Below, piece after piece: positions 1-7,866 of a DNA stretch of 64,000 nucleotides (the first letter of the stretch is position 1; every line of letters begins with the position of its first letter). The translations under genes and the position numbers were made by a program. This DNA comes from Clostridium aceticum (GTDB lineage Bacteria; Bacillota; Clostridia; Peptostreptococcales; Natronincolaceae), in assembly GCF_001042715.1 (NCBI RefSeq), contig NZ_CP009687.1:1913418-1977417 (forward strand), in the 5' to 3' direction. The notes below the pieces were generated by a model, which was given only the letters and a program-made list of their open reading frames with translations, did not search any database and was not told the DNA's origin.

Positions 1-68
1 CAATCATGTTTTTTCTTACAATAACAATTATTGTAAGCACAGGAAATATTACTGTAATGATGAGGTGA
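1..68 (+). CDS. spoIIIAE: Stage III sporulation protein AE, C-terminal end only
   Basis: The first bases carry an open frame ending in TGA at 66-68. It encodes a hydrophobic tail, MFFLTITIIVSTGNITVMMR, which resembles the last transmembrane segment of SpoIIIAE. It lies directly before spoIIIAF, the expected operon order. The stop is 4 bases before the next start and overlaps its ribosome binding site. Most of the gene is outside the window. SpoIIIAE is a membrane component of the feeding-tube channel between mother cell and forespore. Confidence 0.8.
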   Translation, partial: IMFFLTITIIVSTGNITVMMR

Positions 69-72
69 TAGG

Positions 73-693
73 GTGGAGATTATTAGAGAATGGATTATTA
101 CGATTGTATCGGTCATCATCTTTGTAACCTTTGTAGAGATCCTTATACCAGACTCCGATAATAAAAGGTTTATTAATGTGGTTGTTGGACTGCTGATTAT
201 GATTGTAATACTGAACCCTGTTATGAGACTGCTTCAAGGAGAAATGGATCTAGGAGGGAGAATTCTACAGGCTTCAAATCATATGGAGTACAGAACAGCA
301 CAAAATAGAATAGAACAAAGTGATTATATGCAAACAGAAGTTGTTGTTGCCCTGTACAAAGATCAGCTAAAACAACAGATGAAAAAAAGGTTGGAAAGTA
401 TTTCTTCCTATGTTGTGGAGGATCTTCAGCTGCAAATAGAAGAAGAAAATACTGAGGACTTTGGGATGATTCATCGAATAGATATCGTGATTAGAGAAGC
501 TGGGGAAGACACCAGTATAAAAAAAGGAATAGAGCCCATAAAAATTGATGTAGCTTTGAATAAAAGTAATAATACTGTGGAAGCTCAGAGCATATGGATA
601 AGTAATGAAGGAGAAAGTATAAAAAATGACTTTAGTACTTACTATAACCTACCAAAGGATAACATAAATATTTATATACACAGGGATAGGTGA
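73..693 (+). CDS. spoIIIAF: Stage III sporulation protein AF
   Basis: This 206-residue protein has two N-terminal membrane segments (about residues 8-25 and 33-52) and a soluble C-terminal domain, the SpoIIIAF layout. It is a component of the SpoIIIA-SpoIIQ channel that spans the two membranes around the forespore. The start is GTG behind a GAGGTGAT ribosome binding site that overlaps the end of spoIIIAE. Its place between AE and AG supports the name; the amino-acid sequence of this family is weakly conserved. Confidence 0.9.
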   Translation: MEIIREWIITIVSVIIFVTFVEILIPDSDNKRFINVVVGLLIMIVILNPVMRLLQGEMDLGGRILQASNHMEYRTAQNRIEQSDYMQTEVVVALYKDQLKQQMKKRLESISSYVVEDLQLQIEEENTEDFGMIHRIDIVIREAGEDTSIKKGIEPIKIDVALNKSNNTVEAQSIWISNEGESIKNDFSTYYNLPKDNINIYIHRDR

Positions 694-709
694 AAAAAGG
701 AGGATAAAA

Positions 710-1300
710 ATGGATAAAGACAAACTTAAAGGTCTATTTAAAAGCTTGCTATCGAAAAAGTATATTGCTAATCTTTTGGTTCTTATGGCAATAGGTGTTA
801 TGGCCTTAATTGTTTCCAGTAACTTTTTTATGAAGGACACTAGGACAAAGAATATCTACAGTGATCCTACTGAGAATGTGTTGGTTCAACAAAATAATCA
901 ACCCATGATGGAGGAGGAAGTGGTGGAACATAGGTTAAAGGAAATTTTGCAAAAAATTCAGGGGGTTGGAGAAGTTGAGGTAATGGTTACCTTTGAAATG
1001 GGAACAGAAATTATACCGGCTTCAAATACCACAAAATCTACAGATACAACAGAGGAGAAGGATTCTGGAGGAGGAACAAGGGTTGTGGCTTCGGAAAATA
1101 TTACGGAAACAGTCGTTGTTGCTAATGAAGGCAATGGGCACAAACCGTTGGTTCTAAAGGAAATAAAGCCACAGGTAAATGGAGTGATTGTGGTTGCTGA
1201 AGGAGCAGAAAATATAGAGGTAAAAGTAAAATTGTACGAAGCTGTAAAAACGGTTCTGCAAGTGCCAGGACATAAGGTTGAAGTGTATTCAAAAAAATAG
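710..1300 (+). CDS. spoIIIAG: Stage III sporulation protein AG
   Basis: This 196-residue protein has one N-terminal membrane helix (about residues 18-38) followed by an extracytoplasmic domain with the ring-building-motif sequence around VEVMVTFEMGTE and a C-terminal VPGHKVEVY segment. SpoIIIAG forms a large ring in the intermembrane space of the developing spore. The ATG follows an AAAGGAGG site. It sits between AF and AH with short gaps, so it is surely co-transcribed with them. The low-complexity Thr/Asp/Glu/Gly stretch (about residues 104-122) matches the variable loop seen in this family. Confidence 0.92.
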   Translation: MDKDKLKGLFKSLLSKKYIANLLVLMAIGVMALIVSSNFFMKDTRTKNIYSDPTENVLVQQNNQPMMEEEVVEHRLKEILQKIQGVGEVEVMVTFEMGTEIIPASNTTKSTDTTEEKDSGGGTRVVASENITETVVVANEGNGHKPLVLKEIKPQVNGVIVVAEGAENIEVKVKLYEAVKTVLQVPGHKVEVYSKK

Positions 1301-1315
1301 TAAGGGGGAATAAAA

Positions 1316-2080
1316 ATGAAATTAAAGCTTTCAAATGTAGGAAGAAAAAATGTTGTTATCTTTTCTTTGGTGATTATGTTGGGATTGATCGGATATATAA
1401 ATTATAGCCTCAATAGACAATCTCTATTGCAGACTTCCAGCGAATTGGAACAGTATAGAATGACAATGTTAGAGGAAAGTGGTATGATGCTGGATCTATT
1501 AGAAGAAGATGCTTTGGCAGAGGAAGATGAATTAGAGAATCAAGATCAAAATCCAGAAGAAGAGGCAATGGAAGATGTTGAAGAACAAAAAGAAACAGAA
1601 GATGTAACAAAAGAAGAATTGGAAACAGCCCAAGTAGTGGACAGTAGGAGTTATAATGAAGTAGTAGGTCTAGTGGAAGAAACAAATACAGAGATAGCCC
1701 AAACCATTACCAACAGAGAAGCAATGCAAAGAAATACATATTTTATTGAAAGCAGACTAGAAAGAGATAAAAAGCGTAGTGAAATGATCAGCTACTTAAA
1801 TGATATTATTAATAACCAGTTAACCAGTGAGGAGATTAGAGGAGAAGCACAAAATGTAAAATTAGATATGATTTCTAGTACTGAAAAAGAAGTTTTAATA
1901 GAGAATATGATTGTAGGAAAAGGTTTTAATGATGCTCTTGTATACTTAACGGATCAATCTATTAATGTTGTAGTAAACGCTGATGCACTAACAGAAACAG
2001 ATGTAGCAAAAATTGTTGATATCATAAGAAGGGAAACAACCATAGGTATGCAGGGTATAACCATTATGAATAAAAAATAG
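1316..2080 (+). CDS. spoIIIAH: Stage III sporulation protein AH
   Basis: This 254-residue protein has a single N-terminal membrane helix (about residues 13-31), a long acidic linker rich in Glu (about 55-110), and a C-terminal domain related to the type III secretion ring protein YscJ/SctJ. SpoIIIAH binds forespore SpoIIQ across the intermembrane space and zips the engulfing membranes together. It is the last gene of the spoIIIA operon. The acidic linker is longer than in Bacillus and is probably only a spacer. Confidence 0.93.
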   Translation: MKLKLSNVGRKNVVIFSLVIMLGLIGYINYSLNRQSLLQTSSELEQYRMTMLEESGMMLDLLEEDALAEEDELENQDQNPEEEAMEDVEEQKETEDVTKEELETAQVVDSRSYNEVVGLVEETNTEIAQTITNREAMQRNTYFIESRLERDKKRSEMISYLNDIINNQLTSEEIRGEAQNVKLDMISSTEKEVLIENMIVGKGFNDALVYLTDQSINVVVNADALTETDVAKIVDIIRRETTIGMQGITIMNKK

Positions 2081-2095
2081 AAGTAATAGAAGTGT

Positions 2096-2124
2096 TTGTC
2101 ATTAAAGCGTGAATTTGGTATAAT
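2096..2124 (+). promoter_or_regulatory. Vegetative (sigma-A type) promoter for the Asp23 gene
   Basis: TTGTCA and TATAAT are separated by exactly 17 bases just after the end of spoIIIAH. This fits the sigma-A consensus and separates the sporulation operon from the downstream housekeeping genes. Confidence 0.75.
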
Positions 2125-2190
2125 AAAAATTGAAATATGTTTAAAAATTTGAAATACTGGGAAGTAGCCATAGATGTAGGGGGTATACCA

Positions 2191-2577
2191 ATGGATGCAA
2201 TTGAAAAACTAGAGTATGGAGAAGTAAAAGTAGCAGATGAGGTGATTGCTACGATAGCTGGAATTGCAGCAACAGAGGTAATTGGCGTATGCGGCATGAG
2301 TGGAGGCCTAGTAGATGGTATTGCTGAAATTTTAGGTAAAAAAAATCTATCTAAAGGTGTGAAGCTAGAGGTAACAGGAGAAGGCGTAACGATAGATTTA
2401 TATCTTATTGTAGATTATGGTGTAAAAATCCCAGATCTAGCTTGGAAAATACAAGATAATGTAAAAAATACACTTGAAAGCATGATCGGTACAAAGGTCA
2501 TTGACGTAAATATTCATATACAAGGCGTTAATTTTCCTAAAGAAACAACTGAAGAAGTTCCAGTTCCTAAAGGTTGA
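2191..2577 (+). CDS. Asp23/Gls24 family envelope stress protein
   Basis: This 128-residue protein has the Asp23/Gls24 fold sequence (VADEVIATIAGIAATEVIGV near the start, VDYGVKIPDLAWKIQDNV in the middle). In Gram-positive bacteria such proteins are membrane-proximal and linked to envelope stress; YqhY, the Bacillus homologue at the same place before nusB, is connected with acetyl-CoA carboxylase control. The frame is open 18 codons further upstream, but the ATG chosen here has an AGGGGG site 7 bases before it and matches the usual family start. A palindromic terminator follows. Confidence 0.85.
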   Translation: MDAIEKLEYGEVKVADEVIATIAGIAATEVIGVCGMSGGLVDGIAEILGKKNLSKGVKLEVTGEGVTIDLYLIVDYGVKIPDLAWKIQDNVKNTLESMIGTKVIDVNIHIQGVNFPKETTEEVPVPKG

Positions 2578-2597
2578 AATTGAATACTTTTTTTCAT

Positions 2598-2627
2598 AAC
2601 TAACCCTCTGAATTCAGAGGGTTAGTT
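2598..2627 (+). terminator. Palindromic terminator-like hairpin
   Basis: A perfect 30-base palindrome (each arm about AACTAACCCTCTGAA) lies 20 bases after the Asp23 stop codon. Only a weak T-rich stretch follows, so termination is likely but may be incomplete. Confidence 0.6.
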
Positions 2628-2755
2628 TGAATTTCACTTTGAAGACTTTAGTAGTTGATCTTCAATGGGTTTTAGCGAAGGAGGACATAACTTAAATAAG
2701 ATACGTTATAAAAGTATCTGCTTTTGGATACTATCATTAATAGCAATATACAATC

Positions 2756-2871
2756 ATTAGCGTTAACTTAACACAATTATTACCAAAATTCTCTCGAACT
2801 GTCATCCTGAGCGTAGCGAAGGATCTTGGAATAACGGAGGATGACAAATTATGGTTTAAGTTAACGCTAAT
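2756..2871. repeat. Miniature inverted-repeat element, copy A1 (116 bp)
   Basis: The element starts with ATTAGCGTTAACTTAA and ends with its perfect reverse complement TTAAGTTAACGCTAAT. Inside is a second inverted pair, GTCATCCT and AGGATGAC. It has no open frame. Related copies or halves occur at 16124-16233, 25109-25166 and 49300-49380. It fills much of the 340-base gap between the Asp23 gene and nusB. A similar core (CATCCTGAGCGTAGCGAAGG) is, from memory, scattered in many bacterial genomes. Confidence 0.75.
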
Positions 2872-2917
2872 AAAACTTTTATAGAAGAACGAATAACTAC
2901 AGGAGGCTAAGATCCCT

Positions 2918-3337
2918 ATGAATAGAAAATTAGCTAGAGAATTATGTATGAAGGCCATCTTTGAAATGCTTATGAATAAAGAGTATGATGAAAAACTAAT
3001 AAAAAACTATTTATCAGAAGAAGAAGAGATAGAGGAGCTGCAAGCAGCTTATATACGAGGCGTTATCACAGTTACGGTGGATCATCTAGAAGAGATAAAT
3101 AGCATGATAGAAAAATATGCTATTGGTTGGACTTTAGATCGTATTGCGAAAGTAGATTTAGCAATTTTACAATTGGCATTGGCAGAAATTTTATATATTG
3201 AAGATATACCTTATAATGTATCCATTAATGAGGCTGTAGAGCTGGCAAAGAAGTATAGCGGCAGTGAATCCACCTCTTTTATTAACGGTATTTTAGGAAA
3301 ACTTGTAGAAAAAGAAGGTATCAAGAAAAATGATTAA
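2918..3337 (+). CDS. nusB: Transcription antitermination factor NusB
   Basis: This 139-residue all-alpha protein begins MNRKLARELCMKAIFEMLM and ends with the NusB signature around IPYNVSINEAVELAKKY and SGSESTSFINGILGKL. NusB with NusE binds boxA RNA and supports rRNA antitermination. The ATG follows AGGAGG. The stop overlaps the next gene by 8 bases, indicating translational coupling. Confidence 0.95.
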   Translation: MNRKLARELCMKAIFEMLMNKEYDEKLIKNYLSEEEEIEELQAAYIRGVITVTVDHLEEINSMIEKYAIGWTLDRIAKVDLAILQLALAEILYIEDIPYNVSINEAVELAKKYSGSESTSFINGILGKLVEKEGIKKND

Positions 3338-4301
3338 GGAAGCTGTAATATTGGGTTTGGATACCAGTAATTACACTACCTCTTTAGCCCTAATTAATCT
3401 CCAGGGGAAGTTGATGAAAGAAGAAAGACAGTTATTACCGGTAGAAAAGGGAAGATTAGGGTTAAGACAATCAGAGGCTTTGTTTCAACATGTGAAGAAT
3501 ATGCCTCTTTTAGTAGAGGCTCTTAGTAAAGATATTTCCTGCCAAGTTGTTGCAATTGCCAGTGCTACAAAACCAAGACCCTTAGAGGAATCTTATATGC
3601 CAGTATTTTTAGCAGCTGAATCCTTTGGAAAAACAATGAGCAGCCTGTGGAGAGTGCCTTTTTATGAACTAAGTCATCAAGAGGGACATATCGAGGCAGG
3701 CTTATGGTCCCTAGATTTAAAGATGAAAGAACCTTTCTTAGCACTGCATTTATCTGGTGGAACAACAGAACTTTTAAAGGTAACACCTAAAACAGTAGGT
3801 TATGAAATTGATATTCTTGGAGGTAGTAGTGATATTAGTGCAGGGCAGTTTATCGATCGTATAGGTGTAAAACTAAATCTCCCTTTTCCTGCTGGAGCTT
3901 ATTTAGAAGCCTTGTTATCGGAAGGGGAAAAAGGAGATATCAACATTCCCATATCTGTAAAAGGTACTACCCTCAGCTTTTCTGGTCCTGAAACCTTTCT
4001 TCAAAGAAGATTAGAACAGAACATTTCTTCTTCACAAATTGCGTTCTCTGTTTTTCAATGTATAGCAAAATCTTTACTGCAACTCATAAAAAATGCTTTA
4101 AAAAAATATCCTTATCAGCAAGTATTGTTGGTTGGCGGGGTAGCTAGCAATAAGGTAATAAAAGCTTTTCTAGAAGATCAACTACGAGGGGAAAATGTAA
4201 AACTAAATTTTGGTAATCCTAAATACTGTTCAGACAACGCTGTAGGGATAGGGGTTTTAGGATTACAAAGTTATTTGTATAATAAAGATGATTTCGTTTA
4301 A
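3330..4301 (+). CDS. TsaD/Kae1-like (peptidase M22 family) protein, paralogue
   Basis: This 323-residue ASKHA-fold protein carries the metal ligands of the TsaD/Kae1 family: H116 and H120 in HQEGH and D302 in SDNAVG. It also has the nucleotide-binding LSGGTTELL and GGVASNK segments. TsaD makes the t6A tRNA modification. This sequence departs from typical TsaD (for example LSGGTTE where TsaD has VSGGHT) and belongs to a clostridial group placed after nusB, so it is probably a paralogue of unknown substrate. It overlaps nusB by 8 bases and lies 11 bases before xseA. Confidence 0.8.
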   Translation: MIKEAVILGLDTSNYTTSLALINLQGKLMKEERQLLPVEKGRLGLRQSEALFQHVKNMPLLVEALSKDISCQVVAIASATKPRPLEESYMPVFLAAESFGKTMSSLWRVPFYELSHQEGHIEAGLWSLDLKMKEPFLALHLSGGTTELLKVTPKTVGYEIDILGGSSDISAGQFIDRIGVKLNLPFPAGAYLEALLSEGEKGDINIPISVKGTTLSFSGPETFLQRRLEQNISSSQIAFSVFQCIAKSLLQLIKNALKKYPYQQVLLVGGVASNKVIKAFLEDQLRGENVKLNFGNPKYCSDNAVGIGVLGLQSYLYNKDDFV

Positions 4302-4312
4302 GGAGATAAAAA

Positions 4313-5545
4313 ATGGAGGTAAAGACCTTATCGGTTTCAGAAATAACGCAGTATATTAAAAGATTATTAACCAGTGACCCTATTTTATGTAATATTCATG
4401 TGGAAGGTGAAATATCAAATTTCAAACTCCATAGCAGCGGGCATATATATTTTACTTTGAAGGACCCTTATAGCAGGATTCCTTGTGTTATGTTTAAATC
4501 TAATGCTGATCACTTAAAAATAAGTCCTAAAGATGGAATGAAGGTTGTGATTAAGGGGTATATATCTTTATATGAAAGGGATGGACAGTACCAACTATAT
4601 GTTCAAGAAATGAAGTCTGCTGGTCTGGGAAACTTACATATAGCCTTTCAACAACTGAAGGATTCTCTTCAAAAAGAAGGACTTTTTGATGCTAAATATA
4701 AAAAGACCCTTCCTTTTATTCCTCAAAAAATAGGCATTATTACTTCTCCTACTGGTGCTGCTATAAGAGATCTGTTATCTATTATTAAAAGACGATTTCC
4801 AAAGGTGAACTTATCTATATTTCCTGTATTGGTGCAGGGGGATCAGGCAGCAGCTTCCATTGTGAAGGCTATAGAGCTTTGTAATACTTATGAAGATATT
4901 GAGGTAATTATTTTAGGCAGAGGTGGGGGTTCTATAGAGGAACTATGGGCCTTTAATGAGGAAGTTGTGGCTAGAGCCATTTTTCATAGTAGGATTCCAA
5001 TTATATCGGCGGTTGGGCATGAGACAGACTTTACTATAGCTGACTTTGTAGCTGATGTAAGAGCCCAGACACCCTCCGCAGCAGCAGAATTGGTGCTGCC
5101 TCAATGGAGGGATGTCATGGAAACCTTAAATGTCCTTGAGAGAAGACTGTTATTTTCAATGAACACAAGGTTGTCACAGGAAAAGCAAAGGCTTGAGACC
5201 ATCAAAAATAATTATTATTTTAAGTATCCGCTGAATTCTGTGTATGATCAAAAACAATATATAGATCAGCTCTATAAAAACCTTAACAGAGCTATAAGTC
5301 AGAAGATATTTTTAAATAAAGAAAATCTCAGAAACACAGTAGAGCGATTAAATAGTCTAAATCCTCTTTCAATATTTTCAAGGGGTTACGCTGTTGTCAC
5401 GGACCCTCAAGGAAAAAACATTAAAAGTATTACTGAAGTACAGGAAGATGAACTTATAAAAATCAGATTATTAGATGGAAGTATCATGACAAAGGTTATG
5501 CAGGTAAAAAAGGAGGACAGGTCTCGTGAAAAAGACAAGCTATGA
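4313..5545 (+). CDS. xseA: Exodeoxyribonuclease VII large subunit
   Basis: This 410-residue protein has an N-terminal OB-fold domain (about residues 1-100), the catalytic domain with the ITSPTGAAIRD and GRGGGSIEELWAFNEE motifs, a long coiled-coil region (about 270-350), and a C-terminal segment with NPLSIFSRGYAVV. Exonuclease VII degrades single-stranded DNA in both directions. Its end overlaps xseB by 20 bases, so the two subunits are made together. Confidence 0.96.
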   Translation: MEVKTLSVSEITQYIKRLLTSDPILCNIHVEGEISNFKLHSSGHIYFTLKDPYSRIPCVMFKSNADHLKISPKDGMKVVIKGYISLYERDGQYQLYVQEMKSAGLGNLHIAFQQLKDSLQKEGLFDAKYKKTLPFIPQKIGIITSPTGAAIRDLLSIIKRRFPKVNLSIFPVLVQGDQAAASIVKAIELCNTYEDIEVIILGRGGGSIEELWAFNEEVVARAIFHSRIPIISAVGHETDFTIADFVADVRAQTPSAAAELVLPQWRDVMETLNVLERRLLFSMNTRLSQEKQRLETIKNNYYFKYPLNSVYDQKQYIDQLYKNLNRAISQKIFLNKENLRNTVERLNSLNPLSIFSRGYAVVTDPQGKNIKSITEVQEDELIKIRLLDGSIMTKVMQVKKEDRSREKDKL

Positions 5546-5753
5546 AAAATCAATAAAACGTTTGGAGGAAGTAGTTCAACAATTGGAAAATAAGGAATTA
5601 TCTTTAGAAGATTCTTTGAAGCTATTTCAAGAAGGCATAGATCTTTATAGGAATTGTAATACAAAATTAAATGAAATAGAAGAAAAAGTTATGATAATTC
5701 TTGAAGAAAACGGAGAAATTAAAAATATTCCATTTACAGATATGGAGGTCTAA
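5526..5753 (+). CDS. xseB: Exodeoxyribonuclease VII small subunit
   Basis: This 75-residue helical-hairpin protein has the typical SYEKSIKRLEEVVQQLE and LSLEDSLKLFQEGIDLYRNC segments. Several copies wrap the coiled coil of XseA. The start is GTG, inside the end of xseA and behind an AAAGGAGG site located in xseA. Two bases separate it from ispA. Confidence 0.95.
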   Translation: MKKTSYEKSIKRLEEVVQQLENKELSLEDSLKLFQEGIDLYRNCNTKLNEIEEKVMIILEENGEIKNIPFTDMEV

Positions 5754-5755
5754 TC

Positions 5756-6643
5756 ATGGATTGGAAAAGTCAATTAAATCATTATATAGATACAGTGAAT
5801 ATGGAGCTGAAGAGATATTTAGAGGGAAAGAATGATAAAAATAAAACCTTGATGGAGGCGATGGACTATAGCTTAATGGCAGGGGGAAAACGACTAAGGC
5901 CCATATTAGCACTGGCTTCTTATGAGATTTTTAATGATAACTTACAGGAGGTTTTACCCTATGCCTGTGGTATAGAGATGATTCATACCTATTCTTTGAT
6001 TCATGATGACTTACCAGCCATGGATAATGATGATTATCGTAGAGGAAGATTGACCAATCATAAGGTTTTTGGAGAAGGTATTGCTATTTTAGCTGGAGAC
6101 GGACTGTTAAACTATGCTTTTGAAATCATGTTACAGGATGCAGTAAAAAAGGATCCTATACAGCCTTATGTGGAAAGTATAAAAGTAATTGCTGAAGCGG
6201 CAGGGATCAATGGTATGATTGGTGGACAGGTAGTAGACCTTGAAAGTGAAAACAAAAAAATAGATGCTAAAACCATGGATTATATACATTTAAATAAAAC
6301 AGCAGCATTAATAACAGCACCTTTAAAAGTAGGAGCAATTATAGGAAAAGCAAAGGAAGAAGACATAAAAAATATGGAAAACATAGGAAGGATTTTAGGA
6401 TTAGCCTTTCAAATAAGAGACGATATTTTAGATATTGAAGGAGAACAGGAAAAGTTAGGTAAGAAGGTGGGTAGTGATGAGAATAAAAATAAAGCTACTT
6501 ATCCAGCAATCTATGGCTTGGAATATTCTAAAAACAAGGTAAGCGAGTTAACCTCTGAGGCGAATCAAAAGATGAATCAATATGTTGGTCGATCTAAGTT
6601 TTTATATGAACTAAGTAATTACTTAGTTCATAGGGAGTCTTAA
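5756..6643 (+). CDS. ispA: Farnesyl/geranyl diphosphate synthase (short-chain polyprenyl synthetase)
   Basis: This 295-residue protein has both aspartate-rich metal motifs of trans-prenyltransferases: D84-D85-LPAM-D90 and D222-DIL-D226, plus the GGKRLRP and GQVVDLESE segments. It condenses isopentenyl diphosphate with allylic diphosphates to farnesyl (or geranyl) diphosphate, the precursor of undecaprenyl carriers and quinones. The neighbourhood (xseA-xseB-ispA-dxs-tlyA-argR-recN) is the usual Firmicute order. Product chain length is inferred from the family only. Confidence 0.94.
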   Translation: MDWKSQLNHYIDTVNMELKRYLEGKNDKNKTLMEAMDYSLMAGGKRLRPILALASYEIFNDNLQEVLPYACGIEMIHTYSLIHDDLPAMDNDDYRRGRLTNHKVFGEGIAILAGDGLLNYAFEIMLQDAVKKDPIQPYVESIKVIAEAAGINGMIGGQVVDLESENKKIDAKTMDYIHLNKTAALITAPLKVGAIIGKAKEEDIKNMENIGRILGLAFQIRDDILDIEGEQEKLGKKVGSDENKNKATYPAIYGLEYSKNKVSELTSEANQKMNQYVGRSKFLYELSNYLVHRES

Positions 6644-6660
6644 TACAAGGAGGTAAATAA

Positions 6661-7110
6661 GTGGATTTTCTAGATTCAATTTTTAACAACAAAATATTAT
6701 GGACCTCTGTCTTGGCATGGTTTATAGCACAATCTTTAAAGGTGATACATACATTTATTGTAGATAAGCGATTTAATGCTTCTAGATTTGTAGGTTCTGG
6801 GGGAATGCCCAGCTCCCATTCAGCCTTTGTGATGAGCTTGACCACTGCCACAGGAAAAACCCATGGATGGGATTCAACAATATTTGCCATTAGTCTTGCA
6901 TTTTCTTTAATTGTTATGTATGATGCAGCTGGTGTGAGAAATGCTGTAGGGAAACAAGCAATCATCATTAATAAACTTATAGAGGGAATTCATCATAAAA
7001 CGGAAAAAAAGGTTAGAGAACAAAGATTAAAGGAGCTAATAGGGCATACACCCATTGAGGTGGTGGTAGGGGCAATTTTAGGCATCCTAATAGGAAAGTT
7101 AATGATTTGA
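6661..7110 (+). CDS. YuiD-like divergent PAP2 family membrane protein
   Basis: This 149-residue protein belongs to the DUF212 (divergent PAP2, YuiD) family. It has hydrophobic segments near residues 10-28, 72-90 and 130-149, and the conserved SGGMPSSHSAFV motif that corresponds to an acid-phosphatase motif. A lipid phosphatase role is plausible but unproven. GTG start behind AAGGAGG. In this genome it lies between ispA and the OLE RNA, in the isoprenoid operon, so action on a prenyl diphosphate is a reasonable guess. Confidence 0.85.
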   Translation: MDFLDSIFNNKILWTSVLAWFIAQSLKVIHTFIVDKRFNASRFVGSGGMPSSHSAFVMSLTTATGKTHGWDSTIFAISLAFSLIVMYDAAGVRNAVGKQAIIINKLIEGIHHKTEKKVREQRLKELIGHTPIEVVVGAILGILIGKLMI

Positions 7111-7135
7111 TAAATGTGTTAGCATATGCTATAAT
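7107..7135 (+). promoter_or_regulatory. Promoter for the OLE RNA
   Basis: TTGATA and TATAAT are spaced by 17 bases, and the -10 box is preceded by TGC, an extended -10. The -35 box overlaps the yuiD stop codon. The predicted start is near 7142, about 11 bases before the first helix of the RNA. Confidence 0.75.
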
Positions 7136-7142
7136 GTTTGCT

Positions 7143-7770
7143 ATATTATCGTTAGTGGTACAGTATTCTAGTCAGTTGAATTAACTTGGAAGACGGGCCT
7201 AAAAATCCGTTGAAGGGCACATCGATGAAGTTCTTGGTTTCGGCTTCTGACGCCCAGTCGGGGGTCGTTTCTGGGAGTAAGGAGATGGGGGCGATCCGCA
7301 AAGGCATGCGGGCGTTGACCCTCGCTCCGTGGAGGCCGCTTTGCAATTTAGGTTAAATTCAAGTGGTAGAAACCTATACGTTTGTGCGGAGAGTGCGAAC
7401 GATAGCGTAGCCTGCCTTGCGTGGAATAGGGAGATGAGTAGATCAGGTTTTTGATATCAGGGCCCGATGGAGAAAATCATTGCTACTTGAAATCTATTCT
7501 GCAAAAGAGGCTAAGAGTTAATGAAAACTGTTGAGGAAAACTCCTAGACTGTTCGATTTAGAAGCGTAATAAGGATTACAGTGCGGACTAAGTGGTACTC
7601 CAGTCCTGTTTATGGTGACAAAACAGAGATTGATTTAAAGGGAAACCGCTGCTATGGCGACAGGCAGTATTGATCTGGGAAATCCTACTGGACCTAAGCC
7701 GTAAAATTTACTTATTATGCTACCACTACGACTTGAAGCTGATAGCCAGTGTGCTATCAGCTTTAAGTTT
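7143..7770 (+). ncRNA. ole: OLE RNA (ornate large extremophilic RNA)
   Basis: About 630 bases with no plausible gene but strong structure lie between yuiD and oapA. The 5' half (about 7188-7345) is much richer in G and C than the surroundings and holds blocks I recognise from OLE RNA (around GACGGGCC, GGGGGCGATCCGC and CCTCGCTCCGTGGAGG). TAGTGGTA at 7153-7160 is complementary to TACCACTA at 7721-7728, closing the whole molecule. A 16-bp hairpin (7731-7746 with 7753-7768) follows and may end the transcript. OLE RNA occurs in extremophilic Firmicutes next to isoprenoid genes, is bound by OapA at the membrane and is linked to Mg2+ and alcohol tolerance. Exact ends are approximate. Confidence 0.92.
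7731..7768 (+). terminator. 3' hairpin of the OLE RNA
   Basis: ACTTGAAGCTGATAGC pairs with GCTATCAGCTTTAAGT over 16 bp with one G-U pair. The T-rich tail after it is short, so it may act as a stabilising 3' end or a leaky terminator that lets some transcripts continue into oapA. Confidence 0.6.
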
Positions 7771-7866
7771 ATAACAAAGTATATCTCTCTATTATGTGGA
7801 GAATACATATCAGTTGAACTTTGTTAGGTCTTTAAATTGCTTATTTATACTGTTGGAGGGTTATCG

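Noticed and set aside
7152-7346. Open frame of 64 codons on the minus strand
   Set aside because: It lies inside the OLE RNA and exists because that RNA is GC-rich; no ribosome binding site or recognisable protein.
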